This document shows, piece by piece, positions 1 through 8,240 of a DNA stretch of 64,000 nucleotides. This DNA comes from Scatosoma sp045660265 (GTDB lineage Bacteria; Bacillota; Clostridia; Christensenellales; Borkfalkiaceae). The position numbers were made by a program, and so were the translations under genes. Where the stretch lies: positions 1 to 64,000 of the forward strand of contig JAZRDM010000027.1 of NCBI GenBank assembly GCA_045660265.1, given 5' to 3'. The notes below the pieces were generated by a model. It saw only the letters and a list, made by a program, of their open reading frames with translations, was not told where the DNA came from and ran no database searches. Positions within the stretch are counted from its first letter, which is position 1. Each line of letters begins with the position of its first letter.

Positions 1-597
1 TTGGATATGGCTGTCGGCGTTATTGTTGGCGGTGCGTTTACGGCAATCGTCAACGGGCTTAGCAACAGTATCTTGCGTCCGATTATTAACTGGCTTCTCA
101 CCTTGATTTTCGGTGGTGCAGGTTTAAGCGGTGCAATTACGATGCTTTCCCCTGCGTATCAAGTAGATGCGACGACGGGCGCGTTTTTGTTGGATGAGAC
201 AGGGAAGAAGATTATTGACCTTGCAAACAGTATCTATATCGATTGGGGCGCGTTTATCAGCTCGATTATCAACTTTTTATTGATTGCTATCGTGTTGTTT
301 TCGATTGTAAAAATTATCAACCGTATCAACGAAGCACGAGAAAATGCCGAGCTGGAAGCGGAAAACACGCGTAAAAAAATAAAAGCAATTAAAAAGCTTA
401 AAAAAGAACAAAAAATTTCGTATGAACAAGCAAAGCTGGTTTACGAAGAAGATTTGGCTAAGAAGTTGGCGGAAAATGCGGAAGCAAAAGAAGCGGCTGA
501 CAAAGCCGCGGCGGAAGCGGCAAAACTTGCCGAAGAAAAGGCAAACGCAAACACCAAGCTTTTGCAAGAAATTTTAGAAACTCTCAAAAACAAGTAA
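1..597 (+). CDS. mscL: Large-conductance mechanosensitive channel MscL, 5' end outside window
   Basis: The frame is open from base 1 and the first residues (DMAVGVIVGGAFTAIV) match the first transmembrane helix of MscL, which normally follows about 15 residues of N-terminal amphipathic helix; that part lies before the window. A periplasm-type loop and a second membrane helix (about residues 82-103, IINFLLIAIVLFSIVKIINR) follow. MscL is a homopentameric pore in the cytoplasmic membrane that opens under hypo-osmotic tension. The odd feature is the tail: about 90 residues after the second helix are highly charged (Lys/Glu/Ala heptad-like, probably a long coiled coil), whereas the usual MscL totals about 130-150 residues. 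A terminator follows directly. Family call is firm; the role of the tail is unknown. Confidence 0.92.
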   Translation: MDMAVGVIVGGAFTAIVNGLSNSILRPIINWLLTLIFGGAGLSGAITMLSPAYQVDATTGAFLLDETGKKIIDLANSIYIDWGAFISSIINFLLIAIVLFSIVKIINRINEARENAELEAENTRKKIKAIKKLKKEQKISYEQAKLVYEEDLAKKLAENAEAKEAADKAAAEAAKLAEEKANANTKLLQEILETLKNK

Positions 598-601
598 AGA
601 A

Positions 602-630
602 AAGAGCCGATGAAAATCGGCTCTTTTTTA
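602..630. terminator. Bidirectional intrinsic terminator between mscL and the convergent gene
   Basis: A perfect 10-bp stem (AAGAGCCGAT / ATCGGCTCTT, GAAA loop) is followed by a T run on the plus strand and by a T-rich tail on the minus strand. It sits between the mscL stop and the stop of the convergent minus-strand gene, so it can serve both. Confidence 0.88.
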
Positions 631-1011
631 TATGATATGATAATCTAAATCGTCCTTTACTTTGCAAAGGTACATAAAACGGATAACATCTTCATCTAAA
701 GAAAGCTTTTGATAGGGCGCGCTTTCGTCCGTTTGTAAAAGGGGTACGCGTTCGAGGGTAAAGGATAAGGCGTACTTGTCCTTTAAAGCGAGTAAAATTT
801 CTTCCTTTCCAAGTAAATCTTTCAGCGTTTGGCGAATCATAACGTTGACGTCTTTATCAAACAATTCGTTTCTTCCAAGCTCTATAAATCCATCTGCGCT
901 AAAGCGTTGAACGGTTGCGAAATCCAAAGAAAGCTGGGTGCAAAAATCTTGCATATCAAAGGTGGTTTGGTCGTACTCTACAAGAAAATACGTTAAGCAA
1001 TAGGGCATCAT
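628..1011 (-). CDS. Small uncharacterised protein, possibly DUF4279-like
   Basis: The product has 127 residues (or 126 from a second adjacent ATG), is predicted soluble and has no signal peptide or metal motif. The beginning (YFLVEYDQTTFDMQDFCTQL) and the hydrophobic end (DLDYHII) resemble the layout of DUF4279 proteins, which are small alpha/beta proteins of unknown function; this is a weak resemblance from memory. Its ATG overlaps the TGA of the upstream SulP gene as ATGA, indicating translational coupling, so it may be an accessory to that transporter. It ends in the bidirectional terminator shared with mscL. Real gene likely; function unknown. Confidence 0.65.
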   Translation of the reverse strand: MMPYCLTYFLVEYDQTTFDMQDFCTQLSLDFATVQRFSADGFIELGRNELFDKDVNVMIRQTLKDLLGKEEILLALKDKYALSFTLERVPLLQTDESAPYQKLSLDEDVIRFMYLCKVKDDLDYHII

Positions 1012-2384
1012 TGTAATTTATCTTTTTCTTCTTCGGAGATTTGCGGTAAGTCGTTGGTGGGGTCATCGTCGCCGAGCGGTAGTTGTGTTTCGCCAACCTC
1101 GACCATTTCTATTTGTTCTTTTTTGCCCGTTCTCTTCTCGATTTGCGCTTTGATGAATACAATAAGATAATGTAACACCATGCCGACGGCAATCGCTTTT
1201 ACAAGGTCGAAAATGACGGTTAAAAGGAACGTGAGAACAAGGATTAAAATATCTGTCCATTTCTTCGTTTTACAAATATGTACAAATTCGCGCCATTCGG
1301 ACATATTATACGCAACGATAAACAAAATTGCTGCGATAATAGGCATGGGAATCATGGCTGCGTAGGGCATAAGGACGACGAGAATAAGCAACAATACAAC
1401 CGCGTGCGTCATACCAGAAATGGGGGATCTGCCGCCGTTTCTTACGTTTGCCGCAGTACGCGCAATTGCGCCCGTTGCGGGAATTCCGCCGAAAAGGCTT
1501 GCGCAAATATTGCCTAAGCCTTGGGCGATAAGCTCGGTATTCGAGTTGTGTTTATCGTCGATCATGCCATCGGAAACTACACAGGAGAGCAGGGATTCGA
1601 TACCAGCCAAAAGCGCGATAGTAAACGCGCTGGGGAGTAATGCGATAATTTTTTCGCCCGTGATTTGCGGGAATGCAAAAGTAGGAAGGTTAGACGATAT
1701 GGTGTATAACGAGCCGATTGTGTTTACCGCCATGCCTGACAGTCCGACAATGAGCGCGCCCACGAGCACGGCGATTAACGAGCCGGGGATTTTTTTCGAA
1801 ACTTTAGGCCATACAATTAAGATGGCAAGCCCGATAATACCGACAAACAACGCCCACGGATTGATGGTGGAGAAATACTCGAAAATCAGCGAGAGCTTTT
1901 CGGGTGTTTCGATTGCGGTGATGCCTGCGGGGTATGTTAAGCCTAAAAAGTCTTTAATTTGCCCGATTACAAGGGTAACGGCAATCCCTGCGGTGAAACC
2001 GACGGTGATGGTATGGGGAATGTACTTAATAAGCGTACCGACTTTGCAAACCCCCATAATAATCAACATAAGCCCTGCCATAACGGTGGCGATTACAAGC
2101 CCGTCCATACCTTGCGTGGCGATAATGCCTGCAACAATCGTGGCGAACGCGGCGGTGGGGCCGGAAATATTTACTTTGCTTCCGCCGAAGAAGGAAATGA
2201 CAAAGCCTGCAATAATGGCAGTATAAAGCCCTGTTTCCGGATTTGCGCCCGAGGCGATGGCAAGCGCGATAGAAAGAGGCAGAGCGATTATTGCAACAAT
2301 AACGCCGGCGATAACGTCGGATAAAATTTGTTTAGGCGTATAGCCTTTTAACGAAGAAAAAAGTTTGGGTTGAAAGGTATTCAT
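1008..2384 (-). CDS. SulP-family inorganic anion transporter lacking a STAS domain
   Basis: This is a polytopic membrane protein of 458 residues from the ATG at 2384, which has a good TGGAGT ribosome site 6 nt upstream; an in-frame ATG at 2450 has none. The sulfate-permease signature is clear in the first third (DVIAGVIVAIIALPLSIALA, SGANPETGLYTAIIAGF, GGSKVNISGPTAAF). SulP proteins move sulfate, bicarbonate or other anions across the cytoplasmic membrane. Most carry a C-terminal STAS domain; here about 50 charged residues follow the last helix and no STAS fold is visible. Substrate cannot be assigned. It is coupled by an ATGA overlap to the small gene downstream. No clear promoter is visible in the 130-nt leader, which contains an 11-bp inverted repeat. 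Confidence 0.9.
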   Translation of the reverse strand: MNTFQPKLFSSLKGYTPKQILSDVIAGVIVAIIALPLSIALAIASGANPETGLYTAIIAGFVISFFGGSKVNISGPTAAFATIVAGIIATQGMDGLVIATVMAGLMLIIMGVCKVGTLIKYIPHTITVGFTAGIAVTLVIGQIKDFLGLTYPAGITAIETPEKLSLIFEYFSTINPWALFVGIIGLAILIVWPKVSKKIPGSLIAVLVGALIVGLSGMAVNTIGSLYTISSNLPTFAFPQITGEKIIALLPSAFTIALLAGIESLLSCVVSDGMIDDKHNSNTELIAQGLGNICASLFGGIPATGAIARTAANVRNGGRSPISGMTHAVVLLLILVVLMPYAAMIPMPIIAAILFIVAYNMSEWREFVHICKTKKWTDILILVLTFLLTVIFDLVKAIAVGMVLHYLIVFIKAQIEKRTGKKEQIEMVEVGETQLPLGDDDPTNDLPQISEEEKDKLQ

Positions 2385-2435
2385 AACGATACTCCAAAAA
2401 AAGAGTGGACCCGCAAAAAAGCGAGTAAAAGCAAA

Positions 2436-2463
2436 CAACTCGCTATGCATGGATAGCGAGTTG
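2436..2463. repeat. Perfect 11-bp inverted repeat in the SulP leader
   Basis: CAACTCGCTAT and ATAGCGAGTTG are separated by 6 nt, about 50 nt upstream of the SulP start and between it and the rpmB terminator. No T run follows on the minus strand beyond short T clusters, so it is more likely a leader hairpin or operator than a terminator. Confidence 0.55.
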
Positions 2464-2475
2464 CGAGTGTTCGAA

Positions 2476-2501
2476 AAAAGCGCGATAGATTTTTCTATCG
2501 C
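2476..2501 (-). terminator. Intrinsic terminator of rpmB
   Basis: On the minus strand a 7-bp stem (GCGATAG / CTATCGC, 6-nt loop) is followed by GC and six T residues, 18 nt after the rpmB stop. Confidence 0.8.
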
Positions 2502-2518
2502 AAAAAAGGAATTAAAAC

Positions 2519-2701
2519 TTACGCTCTGTCAGCTTTCTTTAAGCATCTCGTACAAACGTAGCCGTTTACTTCCTTGCCGTTTTCAACGTAAGAAACCTTT
2601 TGTACGTTTGCTTTGAACGTTCTTCTCGTCTTACGGTTGGAGTGGCTTACGTTGTTACCAGTAGTTTGACCTTTCCCACAAATATTGCATACTCTCGACA
2701 T
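2519..2701 (-). CDS. rpmB: 50S ribosomal protein L28
   Basis: The product is 60 residues, close to the usual 62 for bacterial L28. It begins MSRVCNICGKG and contains the family sequence SHSNRKTRRTFKANVQKV. A CxxC pair near the N-terminus and another near the C-terminus (CTRC) form the zinc-binding type of L28. The start at 2701 is fixed by a GGAGGT site 6 nt upstream; an upstream in-frame ATG gives a 23-residue extension without homology. It is divergent from yloU, as in Bacillus and Clostridia, and ends in its own terminator. Confidence 0.96.
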   Translation of the reverse strand: MSRVCNICGKGQTTGNNVSHSNRKTRRTFKANVQKVSYVENGKEVNGYVCTRCLKKADRA

Positions 2702-2799
2702 ATTGACACCTCCAATTGAGATAAATTTACTAAATTTTTCGTTTTGTTTTCGATTTGAAATACTGCGCATTTTTTACAGGGCGCAGAAATAGCATTAAT

Positions 2800-2828
2800 A
2801 ATATAGCATTATTTTGAAGAAAAAGCAA
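2800..2828 (-). promoter_or_regulatory. Predicted sigma-A promoter of rpmB
   Basis: Read on the minus strand: TTGCTT, 17-bp spacer, TATATT. It lies about 100 nt upstream of the rpmB start. The leader contains a 6-bp stem (CTGCGC / GCGCAG at 2763-2786), which could be a control site but has no further support. Confidence 0.65.
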
Positions 2829-2888
2829 TCAAAAATGCGTCTAAAAATCCAAAAAATAAAAAAATATTTACAAAAATCGGAAAAATAC

Positions 2889-2917
2889 TTGCCAAACGCG
2901 TTGAAATAGTGTAAAAT
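2889..2917 (+). promoter_or_regulatory. Predicted sigma-A promoter of yloU-yloV-recG
   Basis: TTGCCA, 17-bp spacer, TAAAAT, ending 23 nt before the yloU ATG, which has a GGAG site at 2930-2933. Confidence 0.75.
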
Positions 2918-2940
2918 GGGAAAGAACTTGGAGAAAGATT

Positions 2941-3291
2941 ATGTCAGTTAATACAAACAATTCATACGGTAACATTTCAATATCCGACCTTGCGATTGCA
3001 AAAGTAGCATCTCATACCGCTATGGAATCGTACGGGATTGTTGAGATGGTTTCTCGCCGTTTTACAGACAGCCTTGCTCAACTGCTTAAAAAAGAAAGCG
3101 GTGGGAAGGGTGTAAAAATCACTACCTCCGGGAACAGAATTTACATTGACGTCTACGTTATTATTAAATACGGCGTTTCTATCAATGCCGTTGCCGAATC
3201 CTTAAAGGAACAGGTAAAATATAAAGTAGAAAAGTTTACGGGGATGATTGTCAATACCGTAAATGTAAACGTCATAGGGGTAAAACTGTAA
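2941..3291 (+). CDS. yloU: Asp23/Gls24 family envelope stress protein (YloU)
   Basis: The 116-residue product matches the Asp23/Gls24 family over its whole length (ISDLAIAKVASHTAMESYGIVEM near residues 14-36, and VYVIIKYGVSINAVAESLKEQVKYKVEKFTG later). These small alpha/beta proteins are cytoplasmic or membrane-associated and linked to cell-envelope homeostasis. It stands immediately upstream of the DAK-family gene and divergent from rpmB, the order conserved across Bacillota. The frame stays open for 37 codons after the TAA, but nothing suggests readthrough. Confidence 0.92.
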   Translation: MSVNTNNSYGNISISDLAIAKVASHTAMESYGIVEMVSRRFTDSLAQLLKKESGGKGVKITTSGNRIYIDVYVIIKYGVSINAVAESLKEQVKYKVEKFTGMIVNTVNVNVIGVKL

Positions 3292-3423
3292 TCAGAGCCA
3301 TTGAATTTGCGCAGATGGATTCGTCTGGGCAAATTTGCCATGCTTAAAAGCACCTGGTTTGTAAGCTTATACAAAATGGCGTCGGTTGCCCTTACTTTAC
3401 TATAAAAACAAGGAGCATGAAGA

Positions 3424-5061
3424 ATGCATAAAACAATAAATAGTTCAGAGTTTAAAAAGATGATTCTGGTCGGCGCGAAAGCGCTTGAAAATAACAGAGC
3501 AAAGGTGGATGCGCTTAACGTATTCCCCGTTCCCGATGGAGATACGGGTACGAATATGTCGCTGACAATGCAGTCGGCGGTGAGAGAGTTAACCGCTTGT
3601 TCTTCCAACGCATTCACGGACGTTTGCGATAGCATTTCCAAGGGCGCACTGAAAGGGGCAAGAGGGAACTCGGGCGTTATCCTTTCCCAAATTTTAAAGG
3701 GGATGTGTACTGTTCTTAGAGAAACGCAAAAAGACGTAGACGTTAAGACGCTTGCAAAGGCTTTTGAATCGGGTACGAAAATTGCGTACGGCGCCGTTTC
3801 CGTCCCCAAAGAAGGTACGATTTTAACCGTCGTTCGTATGATGAGCGAAAACGCGGTGAAAATTGCACCTAAAAAGAAGACGATTGAAGAATTTTTAACG
3901 GACGTTATCGCGGCGGGTGATAAGGCCCTCGATATGACTCCCGAATTGCTTCCCGTTTTGAAAAAGGCAGGGGTGGTTGACTCGGGCGGTATGGGGCTTA
4001 TGACCATTATTAAAGGTTTCCTTTCCGCGCTTACGGGAGAAGAAATTGCAGAACCTATCGCAGTAGATAGCGCGCCTGCAAACGATTTCGGCGATAACAG
4101 CGATATTGTGAATATGGACTTGGGCGAAATTGAATTCGCTTATTGTACCGAATTCTTTATTATCAATATGAAGAAGAGCACGACGCTTTCGGATATTGAT
4201 AGATTGAGAGAACGTTTGATGCGTTTAGGCGACAGCGTTATCTGTATCGGCGATTTAGAGCTTGTAAAAGTACACGTGCATACCAACGCACCCGGTAAAG
4301 CGCTTACGTACGCGCTTGAACTTGGCGAATTGGATAGACCGAAGATTGAAAACATGTTAGAGCAAAACCGTCAGCTTAAAGCGAAGATGGAAGCAGAAAA
4401 GAAAGAAATGGGTATGCTTGCCGTTTGCGCAGGACAAGGCTTGGCGGACATCTTTAAGGATTTATCGGTAGATCGTATCATTGAAGGTGGTCAAACCATG
4501 AACCCTTCCGCAAGCGATATTGCAAGCGCGGCGCAAAAAATCAATGCGGAACACATTTTTGTGTTCCCCAACAACAAAAACATCATTTTGGCGGCTGAAC
4601 AAGCAAAGAATTTGGTGGAAAACAGAGTTATCCACGTTATTCCTACCAAAAACGTACCGCAAGGCTTTGCGGCAGCGCTTGAATTCAACCCCGAAGCTAG
4701 CGCAGAAGAAAACAAAACGAATATGATTCACGCGCTCGATAACGTAAAAGCAGGGCAAGTAACGCACGCAGTACGTACGACTTCGCTTAACGGATTCTCC
4801 ATTAAGGAAGGGGATATTATCGGGTTAGACGATAAAAAGATTTTGGCGAAATCGCAATCTATCGAAGAAACGGTAGTGAAGCTTGTTGGTAGAATGAAGG
4901 AAGATTTCCATCAAGTAATTACGCTGTACTACGGCGAAGACGTAAAAGAAGAAGACGCAAGCGCGCTTTGCGATCAACTTTCCGAGCTGTATCCCGATTG
5001 CGACGTCGACTATCATAGCGGCGGCCAACCCGTTTACTTCTATATGATTTCGTTAGAATAA
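3424..5061 (+). CDS. yloV: DAK2-domain fatty acid kinase-like protein (YloV/FakA type)
   Basis: The 545-residue length is typical of YloV/FakA. The N-terminal DAK2 (DhaL-like) domain has the magnesium-ADP motif PVPDGDTGTNM at about residues 35-45 and GARGNSGVILSQ at 78-89. The C-terminal half resembles the DegV-like FakA-C domain. In Staphylococcus FakA phosphorylates fatty acids held by FakB (DegV) proteins and feeds phospholipid synthesis; a DegV gene lies 4 kb downstream here at 9325, a plausible partner. AAGGAG precedes the start. It follows yloU by 132 nt and ends before a terminator, so recG may be transcribed separately or by readthrough. Confidence 0.93.
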   Translation: MHKTINSSEFKKMILVGAKALENNRAKVDALNVFPVPDGDTGTNMSLTMQSAVRELTACSSNAFTDVCDSISKGALKGARGNSGVILSQILKGMCTVLRETQKDVDVKTLAKAFESGTKIAYGAVSVPKEGTILTVVRMMSENAVKIAPKKKTIEEFLTDVIAAGDKALDMTPELLPVLKKAGVVDSGGMGLMTIIKGFLSALTGEEIAEPIAVDSAPANDFGDNSDIVNMDLGEIEFAYCTEFFIINMKKSTTLSDIDRLRERLMRLGDSVICIGDLELVKVHVHTNAPGKALTYALELGELDRPKIENMLEQNRQLKAKMEAEKKEMGMLAVCAGQGLADIFKDLSVDRIIEGGQTMNPSASDIASAAQKINAEHIFVFPNNKNIILAAEQAKNLVENRVIHVIPTKNVPQGFAAALEFNPEASAEENKTNMIHALDNVKAGQVTHAVRTTSLNGFSIKEGDIIGLDDKKILAKSQSIEETVVKLVGRMKEDFHQVITLYYGEDVKEEDASALCDQLSELYPDCDVDYHSGGQPVYFYMISLE

Positions 5062-5100
5062 TGTATATTTATTCATAAAATTAAATTTTATAAACAAACA

Positions 5101-5136
5101 AAAGCGGGTGGAACGGTGGTTTTCCCGCTTTTTTTG
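5101..5136 (+). terminator. Intrinsic terminator after yloV
   Basis: AAAGCGGG pairs with CCCGCTTT across a 15-nt loop and is followed by a run of T residues, 40 nt after the yloV stop and just upstream of recG. Confidence 0.8.
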
Positions 5137-5168
5137 CCCATTTTAATGTGGGGCATAAGGAGAGAAAA

Positions 5169-7172
5169 GTGGAGTTATCTTCGCTGAAAAGCATTGGGGA
5201 AAAACGTAAAAAAGATTTTGAAAAGCTGGGTGTACGGACGGTGGAAGATCTGGTACGCTTTTTCCCGCGCGCTTATTTGGATTTAACGGAACGAATTTCT
5301 CTTCGGGAGAGTTATCATAACGATATGGCGCTTGTTGCTTGTTCGCTTACTAGGCTTGCGCCTGTTAATTATTCGAGCAGATTAAAGATTGTAAAGGCGT
5401 ATTGTACGCAAGACGGTTTGCCGTTCACGGCGGTGTGGTTTAACCAGCCGTACGTTGCGCAAAAGCTGAAGCAAGGGGAGTATTTGATGTATGGGCGCGT
5501 GCAAAATCAATACGGGCAAATCACCCTTGTTAACCCCACTTTTGAACCGTTGGATAAAAATTATCGCTTGAAAGGGATTGTGCCTATTTATTCGTTGAAA
5601 GGCTCGCTTTCGCAAAAGGTGGTGCGTTCTGCCATTCACGAGGCGTTGCAAAAAGTGGATTTAAACAGCGTCATTCCTTATCCCTTGCGCGAGCGGTATG
5701 CGCTGAGTTCTCTTATTAAAGCCTACTATGAAGTGCATAACCCTACCTCGATAAAAAACAAGGACGAGGCGGCGGAGCGCATTGCGTTGGAAGAATACTT
5801 TGTGCTTATCTCTGCGTTTAAACTAATCAAGGGCGGTAAAGAAGAAGCCCGTGTGCATAAATATACAGTTTCAGCGGCGGACGTAAAAGAGTTTGCAAGT
5901 CGGTTTTCCTTTGAGTTTACGGATGGACAAAAGACGGCTGTGAATGAGATATTCCAAAACGTTCATGCGCCTACGCGTATGAATCGTCTGATTCAAGGGG
6001 ACGTAGGCAGCGGTAAAACGGCGGTGGCGCTCTGCGGGATTTATATGGCGGTAAAGAGCGGTTATGCGGCGGCGTATCTTTCTCCGACGGAAGTGCTTGC
6101 GGCACAAAACTATGCACTGCTTTGTAAATATTTCCCCGATTATAAAGTGGGATATTTGGCGGGCGGTATGACAGCTAAGGAAAAACGAGAATTGAAAGCC
6201 GATTTAAAAGCGGGGAAGATAGATATTTTATGCGGTACGCATGCTATTTTTCAAGCGGACGTAGAAATTCCCCAACTTAATTTTATCGTATGTGATGAGC
6301 AGCATCGTTTCGGCGTAGCACAACGCAACGCGCTGGTGGAAAAGGGTGATGGCGTCGATATGCTGGTAATGAGCGCAACGCCTATTCCTAGAACGCTCTC
6401 TTTGATTTTTTATGGGGATTTAGACGTTACGAGCATTACGGACAAACCAAAGGCTCGGCAAGAAATTGCGACGTCTATTATTCCGCAGTCTAGATACGAG
6501 GCAATGCTCGATTACGTTGAGCAGGAAACCAAGTCGGGCAAGCAAGCGTATTTCGTATGCTCGAAGATAGAAGACGACGAAGGGGAGCTTATCAGCGTAA
6601 AAGAATTGCATGAAGAGTTGACAAAACGCTTGCCTGGCGTTACGTTTGGACTCTTGCACGGCAAGATGAAGGATAAGGAAAAGGCGGAGATAATGTCCGC
6701 GTTTAAAAACAAACAGTTCGATTGTTTGGTTTCCACGACGGTTATTGAGGTTGGTGTAGACGTTCCCAACGCAACGATTATGATTATTTATAATGCGGAA
6801 CGATTTGGGCTTTCGCAGTTACATCAGTTACGAGGGCGCGTAGGGCGCGGCAGCGAGAAAAGCTACTGTTTCTTGTTGATGGGTGCTGAAAGCGAAACGG
6901 CAAAGGAAAGATTGCTGACCTTAAAGAATAATACGGATGGGTTTAAAATTGCGGAAAAGGATTTAGAAATGCGCGGCGGCGGCGATTTTATGGGGACTCG
7001 TCAGTCGGGAAAAATGTTGACGGATATCAAGAATTTGCGATATTCGCCACAGGTTATTTTCACGGCGAAAAAGTTTTCGGACGAGGTGTTCGAACGGCGT
7101 TTGGACAGCGAAGAGTTGCGTGAGGCGGCAATGCAAAAATATCATAGTTTAAAAGACGTTGTACTCAATTAA
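5169..7172 (+). CDS. recG: ATP-dependent DNA helicase RecG
   Basis: RecG remodels stalled forks and Holliday junctions. The product has 667 residues from the GTG at 5169, chosen because AAGGAGA lies 6-12 nt upstream and the protein then begins (M)ELSSLKSIGEKRKKDFEKLG, the usual RecG N-terminus; the ATG at 5148 has no such site. An N-terminal wedge/OB region is followed by Walker A GDVGSGKT (about 278-285), Walker B DEQH (376-379), the SATPIPRTL motif III and the motif VI QLRGRVGRG (about 550). All helicase motifs are intact. Its place after yloV is the conserved Bacillota order. Confidence 0.96.
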   Translation: MELSSLKSIGEKRKKDFEKLGVRTVEDLVRFFPRAYLDLTERISLRESYHNDMALVACSLTRLAPVNYSSRLKIVKAYCTQDGLPFTAVWFNQPYVAQKLKQGEYLMYGRVQNQYGQITLVNPTFEPLDKNYRLKGIVPIYSLKGSLSQKVVRSAIHEALQKVDLNSVIPYPLRERYALSSLIKAYYEVHNPTSIKNKDEAAERIALEEYFVLISAFKLIKGGKEEARVHKYTVSAADVKEFASRFSFEFTDGQKTAVNEIFQNVHAPTRMNRLIQGDVGSGKTAVALCGIYMAVKSGYAAAYLSPTEVLAAQNYALLCKYFPDYKVGYLAGGMTAKEKRELKADLKAGKIDILCGTHAIFQADVEIPQLNFIVCDEQHRFGVAQRNALVEKGDGVDMLVMSATPIPRTLSLIFYGDLDVTSITDKPKARQEIATSIIPQSRYEAMLDYVEQETKSGKQAYFVCSKIEDDEGELISVKELHEELTKRLPGVTFGLLHGKMKDKEKAEIMSAFKNKQFDCLVSTTVIEVGVDVPNATIMIIYNAERFGLSQLHQLRGRVGRGSEKSYCFLLMGAESETAKERLLTLKNNTDGFKIAEKDLEMRGGGDFMGTRQSGKMLTDIKNLRYSPQVIFTAKKFSDEVFERRLDSEELREAAMQKYHSLKDVVLN

Positions 7173-7209
7173 ACTTGTAAAAAAAATTGTAAAAATTTTC
7201 TTTTGGGTA

Positions 7210-7238
7210 TTGACGGGGGGTATTTTTTGTAGTATAAT
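7210..7238 (+). promoter_or_regulatory. Predicted strong promoter of the HisI-HisE fusion gene
   Basis: TTGACG, 17-bp spacer, TATAAT, 45 nt before the ATG at 7283, which has a GAGGAGGAG ribosome site. The gene therefore has its own transcription unit. Confidence 0.85.
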
Positions 7239-7282
7239 ATAACTGATAGGGACCCAAAAGCCTATATCGAGGAGGAGAAGAT

Positions 7283-7924
7283 ATGGCAACTGTAAAAAAT
7301 AACATAGTAAAATTAAAGGAAATTAAGTTTGATCAAGACGGATTGATTCCCGTTGTTGTGCAAGAAATTACCAGCGGCGAAGTATTGATGCAAATTTATA
7401 TGAACGCTGAGGCTGTAGAAAAAACCATTTCTACCGGCTATGCGCACTATTACAGTCGGTCCAAAAAATCGGTGTTTAAATTCGGCGACGCCATGAAGAA
7501 TACGCAAAAGGTGATTGCTGCGTTCTTAGATAACGACAAAGACTCTTTGCTTTTAAAAGTGCGTCAAAGCAATTTAGCGGATATGCAAAATAATCAATTT
7601 ACTTGTTTTAACGATCAGATTGTCGGTACGAAACGTGATATCGGCAGTGAAATGATTGGTAAATTGCAACGCATTATCGACGATTGCAGAAAAGACCCTG
7701 AAGAAGGCTCGTATGCAAATTATTTGTTGATTCGCGGTGTGGATAAAATCGGCAAAAAGGTAGGCGAAGAAGCCGTGGAGCTTGTCATTGCGGCGAAAAA
7801 CGGCAGCAAGGAAGAAGTGGTGGACGAAGCGGCAGATTTCTTGTATCATATGATGGTGCTTTTGCATGCGACGGACGTAGATATTACGGCGGTCGCTGCC
7901 GAGCTTTGCAAGAGAAATTGTTAA
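7283..7924 (+). CDS. HisI-HisE fusion with a degenerate HisI half
   Basis: The 213-residue protein has the layout of HisIE. Residues about 20-110 align with phosphoribosyl-AMP cyclohydrolase (VVVQEITSGEVLMQIYMNAEAVEKT, YYSRSKK), and 122-213 with phosphoribosyl-ATP pyrophosphatase (GSYANYLL, DKIGKKVGEEAVELVIAAK, DEAADFLYHMMVLL). In the HisI half the magnesium-binding Asp set is kept (D83, D85, D87), but the zinc Cys inside that motif is Asn84 and the usual ACHTG motif reads ADMQN, so Met101 and Gln102 replace Cys and His; only Cys108 remains. The HisE half looks intact. There are no other his genes nearby and it has its own promoter and terminator. The cyclohydrolase activity is probably lost; the present role is unknown. 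Confidence 0.8.
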   Translation: MATVKNNIVKLKEIKFDQDGLIPVVVQEITSGEVLMQIYMNAEAVEKTISTGYAHYYSRSKKSVFKFGDAMKNTQKVIAAFLDNDKDSLLLKVRQSNLADMQNNQFTCFNDQIVGTKRDIGSEMIGKLQRIIDDCRKDPEEGSYANYLLIRGVDKIGKKVGEEAVELVIAAKNGSKEEVVDEAADFLYHMMVLLHATDVDITAVAAELCKRNC

Positions 7925-7949
7925 GCGGTACAGTACATTACAATCAATC

Positions 7950-7981
7950 AGCCACGGCGGAAGTGCCGTGGCTTTCTTTTT
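7950..7981 (+). terminator. Intrinsic terminator after the HisI-HisE gene
   Basis: GCCACGGC pairs with GCCGTGGC (7951-7958 / 7965-7972) and is followed by TTTCTTTTT. Confidence 0.85.
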
Positions 7982-8240
7982 GAAAAATATTTTTTGTTGG
8001 TAAAATAAGTCTCTCTACGCACAGTAGAGAGGTTGTTTTTGTTGGTAGAATTGCTTTAACAAGGATAGAGAAATGCGCACAAACAGTGGGTTGCTTTTTA
8101 TTTTACAGCGGGTTATAATAGTGGTGAAAATAAAAAGTGAAATAATACATAAAGGGAGATAATCTTTCAAAAAAAGACAGCCTTTTTAGCTTTTTGTTTG
8201 TTATAATACCCCTTGCGAAAATCGTAAAGGGGGCGCGAGT
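7982..8240. other. Intergenic region upstream of minD
   Basis: It contains an 8-bp hairpin (CTCTCTAC / GTAGAGAG at 8011-8031) followed by a T-rich tract, a predicted promoter at 8091-8119 and a second TATAAT at 8202 without a good -35. A 29-codon frame at 8073-8162 has a weak ribosome site but no recognisable product. Nothing else is visible. Confidence 0.5.
8091..8119 (+). promoter_or_regulatory. Predicted promoter of minD
   Basis: TTGCTT, 17-bp spacer, TATAAT, giving a leader of about 115 nt. Confidence 0.6.

Noticed and set aside
1180..2324. Long plus-strand frames opposite the SulP gene
   Set aside because: They mirror the SulP coding sequence, and the encoded proteins have no family features; the minus-strand frame has a ribosome site and clear transporter motifs.
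8073..8162. 29-codon frame with a weak AAGGAT site upstream of minD
   Set aside because: No recognisable product, overlaps the predicted minD promoter, and such short frames are expected by chance.
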